DNA of 63,119 nt from Prevotellaceae bacterium KH2P17 (GTDB lineage: Bacteria > Bacteroidota > Bacteroidia > Bacteroidales > Bacteroidaceae). Location of the stretch: contig FZRE01000019.1 in NCBI GenBank assembly GCA_900199655.1, positions 1 to 63,119 on the forward strand, written 5' to 3'. How positions within the stretch are numbered: position 1 is the stretch's first letter; each line of letters begins with the position of its first letter. Shown piece after piece: positions 18,148-25,939 of the stretch. The notes under the pieces were generated by a model. It had not been told where the DNA came from, did not search any database, and saw nothing but the letters and a program-made list of their open reading frames with translations. A program made the position numbers and the translations under genes.

Positions 18148-21100
18148 TTAGAGAGTTACCTGTACGCCAAAGGACCATGTGCGCGTCATTGGGTACGTGC
18201 GCCCCCAGGTTCCATACGTGAGGTTGCCTTGCCCGGCATTCATCTCCGGGTCGATGGGCAGGTCGCCGCTTCCCTTGTGCAGTAGGCAGAGGTTATTCAC
18301 GCTGGCGTAGATGCGCAGCTTCTGGATATAGAAGCGTTTGGTGAGTTCCTGCGGCATGGTGTAGCCCAGGGTGATGTTCTTCAGGCGCAGGTACGACATG
18401 TTAACCAGGTACTTGCTCTGCGGATAGTAGTTGTGGCTGCCACCGTAGGACGACAGTGCCGGTACGTTACCTGCGGATTCGTTGCCGGAGTACAGGCAGG
18501 GGAAGTCGTTGTTCTGGCTGATGTTTACGATGCCGTTGTCGGGGTCGTAGATGTTGTAGCTGGTCTGGTTGGCATAGATGGCCACGTCGGCATCACGCAT
18601 TTCGGGGAATACGATAGATGAGAGTGTCCACATGTCGCGCTTGCCCACACCTTGGAAGAAGAGGTCGAGGTCAAAGCCTTTGTACGTTCCGCCTACGCGG
18701 AAGCTGTACTCATAGCGCGGCAGGGTGTTGCCTATTACTTTCAGGTCGCCGTGGTCATCCACAGTTCCCTTGCCTCCGTCAATTACGCCGTCGTCGTTCA
18801 GGTCCTTGTACTTGATGTCGCCGGGCCCGTAGACGAAGTTGTTGGTCTGTATGCCTGTCTGGTCGGCTATACCTTTCTTATATATCCAGGAGCCGTCAGG
18901 GTTCTTGCCATCGAAGTCGTCTTCGGTAAAGTAGCGGTCGGTCTCAAAGCCCCAGATGTCTCCCCAGGTCTCTCCTTCGTAAGCGTAGGCCCTGGCTTCG
19001 GTGTGGCCTATCAGCTTGGAGGTGTTGTTCCATTTGGTAATGGTAGACTTGGAGTCGCCGATGCTGAAGTTGGCATAAAGCCCCAAGTCCTTGTTAAACT
19101 GCTTGCGCCAGTTCAGACTGATTTCCCAGCCGCGCGTGCGCAGCTGTCCCGCGTTGGTAAAAGGTGCTGCTGCACCAATGGCCGACGGCAGTGCGTTGCC
19201 CGGAGCGAGCATGTCCTTGGTAGTGCGCTGGTACCAGTCGGCTGTCAGCGAGAGCTCATCATTGAGGAAACTCAAGTCCAGACCCACGTCTAATGTGTGT
19301 ATGCGTTCCCATGTCAGGTTGGCCGATACCCAGCTGGGCATGTCAAACTGATTAACCTTTCCGCCCTTTCCGTCGAGCCATGTGAGCTTATCGGGCGTGA
19401 TGGGCGATATGGTTGAGAGGAACATGTTGCTGCCTATGGCTTCGTTTCCTATCTCTCCGTACGAGAAGCGCAGCTTACCGTTTGACACGTACTGGTGCAA
19501 ATCCTTCCAGTAAGCCTCCTCGGTGAAGCGGTAGCCCAGCGAGAAGGAGGGGAAGAAAGCCCACATGTCGCCTGTCGGGAAGTGCGAGCTGCCGTCGTAA
19601 CGGCCGTTGAGTTCCAGCAGGTAGATGCCCTTGTAGTCGTAGTTAATGCGGCCGAAATAGCCTGCCGAGGCACGGTCGCCGGTCTCGGAACCGATGGTGG
19701 CCTTAGCCATGTCGCCGTAGGCGAGGTTCAGTTCGGGATAATTCTCGTCGTAGAGTTGTGTCCGCTCCACGTCGAATTCATCCGACCTGTAGTTCTCGCC
19801 GTTGATACCAACCATCACGTTCAGGTTGTGCACCTCGTTCCATGTGTGTGCGTAGTTCAGGTAGGCGTTGGCGGTCCACCTGTTCATCTTGATGTTCTGC
19901 CTATATACGGCAGTGGTAGAAGGCTGCACGATGTAAGTGGGCGTTGTGCCGGTCCAGTTCATTCCGTACACGCTGTGGTCGCTCGACTTGTAGTTGAAGT
20001 TGTCAATCTGGTAAGTATAGTCGGCATTCAGCGTCAGGTCCTTGGTGAGGTGAGCCGTGGCGAAAGCGTTGAGGCGCAGGATGTCGTGCGTGTTCTTGAT
20101 GCGTGAAGCCTGTTTCTGCATGGCCACCATGCGGTAGTCGTACTCCGTTCCGTCCTCACTCTGCATGATGCCCGAGGGGATAAAGAACGAGCCCCAGCGC
20201 CACAGGTACTGGTAAATGGAGCTGCTGTTGGCACGGCCCATGTTGCGGCGCGTGAAGTTGATGCGTGCGCCAACGGTGAGCCAGTCGGTAACGTCGGTCT
20301 TCAGATTAACGGTAGCACTGTATTTGTTCAGCTTGCCGGGGTTGAATTTCATCACATCCTGCTTGTATTTGTAGCCGAACGAGGTGTAGAACGTGGTTCT
20401 GCCGCTGGCACCGGAAATGGAGAAGTCGTGGCTCTGCGACGGAGCTGCGCTGTCGTACCATATCTTCTGGATGTCGTAGTCGGCATAGTACATGGGCTGT
20501 CCGTTGATGAAACGGAAGTCGCCCACGTCGCTGTCGTCCTTGTAAGGGCGCATGATGCTGTAGCCCTTCTTGCCTCCGTTCTGCTCCTGCCACTTCTGTG
20601 CGTAGGGCAACAGCTGGTCGAAGTACATGCCGAAGAGCTCAACCGAGGCGGCGCCACGGCGGGCCTTGGCTCTCATGGCAGCCTCCAGCTGGGTGGGAAC
20701 GTCAGGGAAATCGGGCAGATAGGTGGAGTTGTCCCAGCCAAAGTTGTTGTCGTACTTCACCGAGATGCGGTCGCCTTTGTTGGCCTGTTTCGTTGTGATG
20801 AGTATCACTCCAAAGGCAGCGCGGCTTCCGTAGATGGAAGACGAGGCAGCATCCTTGAGCACCGATACGGATGCTATGTCGCTGCCGTTAATCATGGTGA
20901 GGTCATCGGTAGGCACACCGTCAACAACGATGAGCGGTGATGAGTTCTGGCTGTTGGACAGCGTGCCCAGACCGCGGATGCGGATAGAGGGCTGTCCGTT
21001 GATGTCGCCACTCGTGCTGGTAATGGTCAAGCCCGGAACGGCACCCTGCAGAGCCTTGGCCACGTCCTGTTCCGGACGGCTGGCGAGGGTCTTCTCCAGG

Positions 21101-21504
21101 TCTACGTTCGACACGGCACCCGTCAGGTTCACCTTCTTTTGCTGTCCGTAGCCTATAACCACGACCTCATCAAGCAGGGCGTTGTCGGGTTCCAGCTGTA
21201 CTTTCATGCCGTCGGAGGCTTTCAGGGTTACCGTCTTGTAGCCCAGGAAAGTTATTTTCAGTCTGGCTCCGGATTCCACACTGAGGCTGAAGTTGCCGTC
21301 AGCATCGGAAACGGTACCGCGTGTGGTTCCCACTTCTGCAATGCTGGCACCGATTACGGGCTCGCCTTTCTCGTCAACAACACTGCCCTTTACGATAGTG
21401 CTGTTTTGCGCAATACTCTGTGGTTCGGGCGTGGCAAGCACGAGGTTGCCCGTCGTTCCACATGCAAGAAACAGTGCTCCAAGGAGAACTAATTGTCTTT
21501 TCAT
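18148..21504 (-). CDS. SusC/RagA-type TonB-dependent outer-membrane transporter
   Basis: An 1118-residue transporter with signal peptide, a CarboxypepD_reg-like domain (about 36-108), a TonB-box region LDEVVVIGYG at 111-120, a plug domain (about 125-240, with IRIRGLGTL and VLKDAASSSIYGSRAAFGVILITTK) and a long beta-barrel to the end (WSFGVQVTL). First gene of the MurNAc locus, with its own promoter and a roughly 110-base leader. Predicted cargo is a peptidoglycan fragment, by context only. No sigma/anti-sigma or HTCS regulator gene adjoins it. Confidence 0.94.
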   Translation of the reverse strand: MKRQLVLLGALFLACGTTGNLVLATPEPQSIAQNSTIVKGSVVDEKGEPVIGASIAEVGTTRGTVSDADGNFSLSVESGARLKITFLGYKTVTLKASDGMKVQLEPDNALLDEVVVIGYGQQKKVNLTGAVSNVDLEKTLASRPEQDVAKALQGAVPGLTITSTSGDINGQPSIRIRGLGTLSNSQNSSPLIVVDGVPTDDLTMINGSDIASVSVLKDAASSSIYGSRAAFGVILITTKQANKGDRISVKYDNNFGWDNSTYLPDFPDVPTQLEAAMRAKARRGAASVELFGMYFDQLLPYAQKWQEQNGGKKGYSIMRPYKDDSDVGDFRFINGQPMYYADYDIQKIWYDSAAPSQSHDFSISGASGRTTFYTSFGYKYKQDVMKFNPGKLNKYSATVNLKTDVTDWLTVGARINFTRRNMGRANSSSIYQYLWRWGSFFIPSGIMQSEDGTEYDYRMVAMQKQASRIKNTHDILRLNAFATAHLTKDLTLNADYTYQIDNFNYKSSDHSVYGMNWTGTTPTYIVQPSTTAVYRQNIKMNRWTANAYLNYAHTWNEVHNLNVMVGINGENYRSDEFDVERTQLYDENYPELNLAYGDMAKATIGSETGDRASAGYFGRINYDYKGIYLLELNGRYDGSSHFPTGDMWAFFPSFSLGYRFTEEAYWKDLHQYVSNGKLRFSYGEIGNEAIGSNMFLSTISPITPDKLTWLDGKGGKVNQFDMPSWVSANLTWERIHTLDVGLDLSFLNDELSLTADWYQRTTKDMLAPGNALPSAIGAAAPFTNAGQLRTRGWEISLNWRKQFNKDLGLYANFSIGDSKSTITKWNNTSKLIGHTEARAYAYEGETWGDIWGFETDRYFTEDDFDGKNPDGSWIYKKGIADQTGIQTNNFVYGPGDIKYKDLNDDGVIDGGKGTVDDHGDLKVIGNTLPRYEYSFRVGGTYKGFDLDLFFQGVGKRDMWTLSSIVFPEMRDADVAIYANQTSYNIYDPDNGIVNISQNNDFPCLYSGNESAGNVPALSSYGGSHNYYPQSKYLVNMSYLRLKNITLGYTMPQELTKRFYIQKLRIYASVNNLCLLHKGSGDLPIDPEMNAGQGNLTYGTWGRTYPMTRTWSFGVQVTL

Positions 21505-21619
21505 AAGCGTGTTTTTTGATATTATATGTTATGTTCTGTAAGTTTTGTCCATGGTTCAGATACCGGCCCGGCTGCAACCAGCCATTGGCAGCGATTGCGT
21601 TTAGGCCTGCATTCTGATG

Positions 21620-21649
21620 CAAATTTATATTTTTTTTGTATAACTGCAA
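21620..21649 (-). promoter_or_regulatory. Promoter of the MurNAc SusC locus
   Basis: On the minus strand TTG (21649-21647), 19 bp, TAAATTTG (21627-21620). Transcription would start about 108 bases before the susC start, leaving an untranslated leader that could hold regulation. Confidence 0.7.
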
Positions 21650-21903
21650 TGGATTTTCGCGTTTTTCTTTATCTTTCGTTCCATTTACTCAATATTCTTG
21701 GAAATTTTACAGGTCTATCCTAACGGTGTTGCTCCACGCAAAAGGCTACCTGCCGCGGCTGCTCCGGCAAGCCGGAATGTCAAAAAAACATGCCTGAAAA
21801 CGCTGCTGTCTCTCCACAGCAACCAGCAAACGGGAACGCCGATGTTGGCACTCGAAACCGGCAGAGAGGTGTATCAGCAACCCTGATTGATGCCTCCGGT
21901 GAG

Positions 21904-21990
21904 CTTGAAGGATAGCTTCAAGGCTGCCGGAAGATGCTTCCGGGCGGATCGGAAAGCCGTTTCGGCACTGCTGGAAACACGCTTCAAAGC
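21904..21990. repeat. Phased palindrome array with changing arms
   Basis: Perfect palindrome CTTGAAG-gatag-CTTCAAG is centred on 21913 and CCGGAAG-atg-CTTCCGG on 21935. A near-palindrome CGGAAA-gccg-TTTCGG follows at 21957.5 and a weak one around GGAAACACGCTTCAA at 21979. Centres are 22 bp apart although the arms differ. It lies in the gene-free stretch between the SusC promoter and the adenylation-domain gene (21650-22400), where I see no supportable gene; other small palindromes there (CCGGCaaGCCGG at 21764) are not in phase. Confidence 0.6.
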
Positions 21991-22406
21991 CGCTGAAAAA
22001 TGTCAGGAAAACGCAAACTGCTGATACCCAGCCGTTTAACAGCGGGCCTGTTTTTGCGTAGGTACGCCCGGGTACGCAGCCGGTTGCAAATAACGCAAGC
22101 ACGGAGAGGCTTTTGTCAAACAAATTACAACCATCATCCGGTATCTTCGCTTACCCCTGTTGCCGGTCGCAGGAACCACAGCTTGCTGCGTTGCCTCATG
22201 CCGGGTGGTGTGCCCGGGCTCGTTGGCTGCCGCCGGCTTTGTGGCCTTTTGTTATGCCGGGCCGGTGGCTTTGCTCTTTCTGCCGGGCCTGCCGTGGTGT
22301 CCGTGTGGGCGGCCAGGGCTCGGTTCTCACCGCGTTTGCTGTTTCATAATGGTAAAAAAAGAAAAATTGCTGCAGGCAGATGTAACCGCCTGTCGATGAT
22401 TTTTTG

Positions 22407-22414
22407 TATCTTTG
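22407..22414 (+). promoter_or_regulatory. -7 box of the adenylation-domain gene
   Basis: TATCTTTG, 25 bases before the ATG at 22439. No good -33 TTG. Its position rules out the upstream in-frame ATG at 22412. Confidence 0.5.
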
Positions 22415-22438
22415 TGGCAGTCAGTAGAGAAACTGAAA

Positions 22439-23914
22439 ATGGAAACGATTTACACCTTATTTAAACAGCAGGTGGCCGAACGGCCCGATGCGCTGGCCGT
22501 GGCCGACTGCCGGCGGCAGCTCACCTACAGCCAGCTGGACGCCCTGGCCGATACCATCGCCTCGCGGTTCCTGTGCAACCGGCCCTCGTTCGTGGGCATT
22601 GCGATGGATCACGGCGTGGAGATGACGGCCGCCATACTGGCCGTACTCAAGTCGGGAGCCGCCTACGTGCCCGTAGAACCCAATTTTCCCGTAGAGCGCA
22701 TACGCTTCATGATGAAGGAGTGCGACGTCGACTTCCTGATTACTCACCGCAAGTACGCCGCCCATATAGACAACGGGTTCCGCAAACTGCTCATAGAAGA
22801 GGGGCTGGAAGTGCGGAGCGACATCCAGATAGACGACATGTCGCGGCCCGACCGGCTGGCTTACGTGCTCTATACCTCCGGCACCTCGGGCGAACCCAAG
22901 GGCGTAAAGGTTACCCATGCCAACGTTTGCCACTACGTGCATGCCTTCAGCAACGAGTTCCACCCCAAGGAGGGCGACCGCATGCTGCAACATTCGGTGT
23001 GCTCGTTCGACATCTTCGTCGAGGAGATGTTCACCACGCTGCTCTCCGGCGCAGCCCTCTTCATCCCCCCGGAGGAAACCAAGGCCGACATGGGGTTGCT
23101 GATGCAGTACGTTGAAGAGCATGCCGTTACGGAGATGAGCGGTTTCCCCTACCTGCTGCTCGAGATGAACAAGCTGGAACGGATACCCCGTTCGCTGCGG
23201 CTGCTCATCAGCGGCGGCGACGTGCTGCGCGAGAAGTACGTGGACCGGTTGCTCCCGCAGGCGATGGTGTACAACACCTACGGCCCGTCGGAAACTACCG
23301 TCTGCGCTACCTATTATAAATGTAACGGCGGCCGGCCACTGCCCGACGGCACCTATCCTATAGGCAAGCCGGTGCTGGGAACGGCCATAGACATAGAGGA
23401 CGAGGACGGCAACGTGCTCCCTCCGGGCCAGACGGGAGAAATCTGCATCTACGGCCGAGGCGTGTCGCAGGGCTATGTGGGCGTTAAACCCGAGCAGGTC
23501 AACTTCGCCGAAGACAGCCGTGGGCGCCGCAAGTACCGAAGTGGCGACCTGGGATACGTGCTGCCCGACGGCAACATCGCTTTCCTGCACCGCAAGGACA
23601 AGCAGGTAATGATACTGGGCAAACGCGTGGAATGCGACGAGGTAGAGAACCTGATAAACACCTGCAGCGAGGTGGAGCAAGGCGTGGTGGTGCCCTATAC
23701 GGACAGCAGCAACCTCTCGTATCTGGTTGCCTACATCGTACCGCGCGACGTGCGGAAGTTCAGCTATGCCGAACTGCGGCGCAAGCTCTCCATGTATCTC
23801 GCACCGTACATGATGCCGGAGTTCTTCGTTGCCATGCACGAACTGCCCATGACGACCAACGGCAAGACCGACCGGCAGGCACTGCCTGTGGTACTGAAAG
23901 AATGGAATCTGTAA
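22439..23914 (+). CDS. Stand-alone NRPS-type amino acid adenylation enzyme
   Basis: A 491-residue cytosolic AMP-forming ligase. Core motifs are intact: YTSGTSGEPKG at 145-155, NTYGPSETT at 279-287, YRSGDLG at 366-372, and a C-terminal NGKTDRQALP holding the catalytic lysine. Asp191 (SFDIFVEE) matches Asp235 of the specificity code, which points to an amino acid substrate. There is no carrier or condensation domain in the protein or next to it, so its acceptor must be encoded elsewhere, as for DltA-like ligases. An acetyltransferase gene starts 1 base after the stop. Which amino acid it takes is not readable. Confidence 0.88.
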   Translation: METIYTLFKQQVAERPDALAVADCRRQLTYSQLDALADTIASRFLCNRPSFVGIAMDHGVEMTAAILAVLKSGAAYVPVEPNFPVERIRFMMKECDVDFLITHRKYAAHIDNGFRKLLIEEGLEVRSDIQIDDMSRPDRLAYVLYTSGTSGEPKGVKVTHANVCHYVHAFSNEFHPKEGDRMLQHSVCSFDIFVEEMFTTLLSGAALFIPPEETKADMGLLMQYVEEHAVTEMSGFPYLLLEMNKLERIPRSLRLLISGGDVLREKYVDRLLPQAMVYNTYGPSETTVCATYYKCNGGRPLPDGTYPIGKPVLGTAIDIEDEDGNVLPPGQTGEICIYGRGVSQGYVGVKPEQVNFAEDSRGRRKYRSGDLGYVLPDGNIAFLHRKDKQVMILGKRVECDEVENLINTCSEVEQGVVVPYTDSSNLSYLVAYIVPRDVRKFSYAELRRKLSMYLAPYMMPEFFVAMHELPMTTNGKTDRQALPVVLKEWNL

Positions 23915-23915
23915 G

Positions 23916-24392
23916 ATGATGGATAACGGAAGACTGGAAATAAAGGAAGCCACGGCTGCCGACGTGGAGCTGCTGATGCAGTGGCGCATGGAAGTGCTGC
24001 ACGAGGTGTTTGCCATTCCGGCCGATGCTGACACGGCGGAGCTGGAGCATGCCAACCGTGCCTATTACCGGCAGCAGTTGCGGGAGGGCGGACATGTGGC
24101 CGTGCTGGCGCAGGTTAACGGCGTAACCGTGGGCTGCGGCGGACTGTGCCTGCAGCAGGAGATGCCTTCGCCCGACAATCCCGACGGGCGCTGTGCCTAT
24201 CTGATGAACGTTTACTGCCGGCAGCCCTATCGCCTGCAGGGCGTAGGCCGCGAGATTGCCGGCTGGCTGGTGGCCCGCGCCAAGGCAATGGGCATAGGCA
24301 AAATCTATCTCGAAACCTCCGCTGCCGGGCGCCGGCTGTACCGCTCGCTGGGCTTTGCGGAAATGAAGGACATGATGCGCTTGGAGTTCTGA
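23916..24392 (+). CDS. GNAT-family N-acetyltransferase
   Basis: A 158-residue single-domain acetyltransferase. The acetyl-CoA pyrophosphate loop is seen in RLQGVGREIAGWL, preceded by the strand AYLMNVYC and followed by KIYLETSAAGRRLYRSLGF. The acceptor is unknown. It starts 1 base after the adenylation enzyme and is surely cotranscribed; it might act on the same amino acid or its product. A second ATG 3 bases later is equally possible as start. Confidence 0.85.
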   Translation: MMDNGRLEIKEATAADVELLMQWRMEVLHEVFAIPADADTAELEHANRAYYRQQLREGGHVAVLAQVNGVTVGCGGLCLQQEMPSPDNPDGRCAYLMNVYCRQPYRLQGVGREIAGWLVARAKAMGIGKIYLETSAAGRRLYRSLGFAEMKDMMRLEF

Positions 24393-24410
24393 TATGTTTT
24401 TGTACCTTTG
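24381..24410 (+). promoter_or_regulatory. Promoter of the esterase-YjbR genes
   Basis: TTG at 24381-24383, 19-bp spacer, TACCTTTG at 24403-24410. It lies over the 3' end of the GNAT gene and fits the ATG at 24428. Confidence 0.7.
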
Positions 24411-24427
24411 CAGAAAAGCTGAAACAA

Positions 24428-25102
24428 ATGACGATAAACGGTAAGGAAATTTACGTTTACGGTGCTGCCGACAAGCCGCTGCCCGTAGTTTACCTGCACA
24501 CCTTCGGCAATGAGGGCGAACGGGTGTGGGAGCAGTGCCGCAAGGTGGGCACGCGCCAGTTCGTGCTCGTGGCCATCAGCGGGCTCGACTGGAACGCCGA
24601 CATGTCGCCCTGGCCCATAGACAGGTTGTTCGAGGGCGACGAACCCTGCGAAGGCAGGGGCAGGGAGTGGCTCCGCACGCTTGTAGAAGATGTGGTGCCG
24701 CAGGCCGAAGCGGGCTTGCAGGTGGCCGGCCGTTACCTGGCAGGCTACTCCTTGGCCGGGCTCTTTGCCTATTGGGCTGCCTGCCAGACCGATTGCTTCG
24801 ACGGCATCGTGTCCGGTTCGGGCTCTTTCTGGTTCCCCGGCTTCATGGATTTTGCCGCCTCCCACAATTTCGTAAAGCCGCTGCGGGCTGCATACTTTTC
24901 GTTGGGCGACCGCGAGCGCATTACTCGCAACGAGGTGCTGGCCACCGTTGAGGACAACACCCGGCAACTGGCCGACCGCGTAAAGGCGCAAGGCATAGCC
25001 ACGGAGTTCCGCCTCAACAACGGCAACCACTACATGCAGGCGGACTGGCGCATGGCTAAAGGCATACAATGGCTGCTGACTGAAACCAAGAAAAAGATAT
25101 GA
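24428..25102 (+). CDS. Alpha/beta-hydrolase, putative esterase (IroE/Fes-like superfamily)
   Basis: A 224-residue cytosolic hydrolase without signal peptide. The nucleophile elbow is GYSLAG, the acid is likely in SLGDRE and the catalytic His in NGNHY near the C-terminus. This layout resembles COG2819-type esterases, some of which open siderophore lactones. Start ATG 24428 is chosen because the promoter ends at 24410. The stop overlaps the next ATG by 4 bases. Substrate unknown. Confidence 0.8.
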   Translation: MTINGKEIYVYGAADKPLPVVYLHTFGNEGERVWEQCRKVGTRQFVLVAISGLDWNADMSPWPIDRLFEGDEPCEGRGREWLRTLVEDVVPQAEAGLQVAGRYLAGYSLAGLFAYWAACQTDCFDGIVSGSGSFWFPGFMDFAASHNFVKPLRAAYFSLGDRERITRNEVLATVEDNTRQLADRVKAQGIATEFRLNNGNHYMQADWRMAKGIQWLLTETKKKI

Positions 25103-25452
25103 ATATAGAAGAAGTAAGGGAGTACGCGCTGACCATGCCAGGCGTTACGGAGGATATGCCCTATGGTCCCGACTGGCTGATATTCCGCATTGGCGGCAAG
25201 ATATTCCTGCACTTGAGGCTCGAATCGCCCGAACCAACGTGTGCCGTGAAACTGAATCCGGATGAGGGAGCCGACCTGCGCGAACACTACGACGGCATAC
25301 GGCCGGCTTATCATCTGAACAAGATGCACTGGAACGACCTTTATCTGGACACGCTGGACGATGCGCTGGTGAAGCTGCTCATCGGGAAATCGTACCGCAT
25401 CGTGCGCGCCCGCCTGCCCAAAAGGCTGCGCTCGCAGTACGGTGAAGGGTAA
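25099..25452 (+). CDS. MmcQ/YjbR family DNA-binding-like protein, copy A
   Basis: A 117-residue protein of the YjbR/CyaY-like fold family: N-terminal helix MNIEEVREYALTMPGVTEDMPYG, strands around WLIFRIGGKIFLHLRL, and the KMHWNDLYLDTL...SYRIVRARLPKR C-terminal half. Some members bind DNA but the function is not established. It overlaps the esterase stop (ATGA) and is followed 21 bases later by a diverged paralogue. Confidence 0.88.
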   Translation: MNIEEVREYALTMPGVTEDMPYGPDWLIFRIGGKIFLHLRLESPEPTCAVKLNPDEGADLREHYDGIRPAYHLNKMHWNDLYLDTLDDALVKLLIGKSYRIVRARLPKRLRSQYGEG

Positions 25453-25473
25453 AACGAAAGGAGATAGAAAGGG

Positions 25474-25809
25474 ATGAATGTAGAGGATTTGCGGGCTTAC
25501 TGCCTGTCGCTGTCGGCAGATGTGGAGGAGAAGTTTCCCTTTACCAAGTTCAGACAGGCACAGGATGTACTGGTGTTCTACATCGGCGGCCACATGTTTT
25601 GCTATTTCGACATCAACGACCTGAGCCACGTAACCGTGAAATGCCGGCCCGAACGCATTCCGGAACTGCAGGAACGGTACGACTGGATAGGCAACCCCTA
25701 CAACGGCAATGCCCGGTACTGGATAGGCATCAACGCCCTTGAGGCCGACGGCAAGGTGCTGCGGGAGCTGATAACAAACTCGTTCCAACTGGTAAAAGGT
25801 GCCCGGTGA
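25474..25809 (+). CDS. MmcQ/YjbR family protein, copy B
   Basis: A 111-residue paralogue of the preceding gene with the same order of elements (NVEDLRAYCLSL, VLVFYIGGHMFCYFDI, YWIGINAL, ITNSFQLVKGAR). The two are far diverged, so the duplication is old. It ends the plus-strand cluster and is followed by a strong bidirectional terminator. Confidence 0.85.
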   Translation: MNVEDLRAYCLSLSADVEEKFPFTKFRQAQDVLVFYIGGHMFCYFDINDLSHVTVKCRPERIPELQERYDWIGNPYNGNARYWIGINALEADGKVLRELITNSFQLVKGAR

Positions 25810-25857
25810 GGCCGCAGCTTGGCTGTTTAGCGCTTCGTTACACAGGTTGGTGATAAA

Positions 25858-25898
25858 GTAAAACCTCAGACTTCGGCTTTCGAAATCTGAGGTTTTAT
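25858..25898. terminator. Bidirectional terminator between convergent operons
   Basis: Stem AAACCTCAGA (25861-25870) with TCTGAGGTTT (25886-25895), T-rich on both outer sides. It ends the YjbR operon on the plus strand and the second SusCD operon on the minus strand. Confidence 0.85.
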
Positions 25899-25939
25899 CG
25901 TTTCAAATGCTGTTTGCAGCTGTTGCAAACGCACCGTTT

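Noticed and set aside
22000..22464. 154-codon plus-strand frame in the gap before the adenylation gene
   Set aside because: Cys/Arg/Gly-rich random composition, no ribosome site, and it runs over the promoter and start of the real gene.
22457..24055. Long 532-codon open frame on the minus strand opposite the adenylation enzyme
   Set aside because: It runs antisense to a gene with all A-domain motifs; His- and Val-rich composition is typical of the mirror of GC-rich codons, with no motif of its own.
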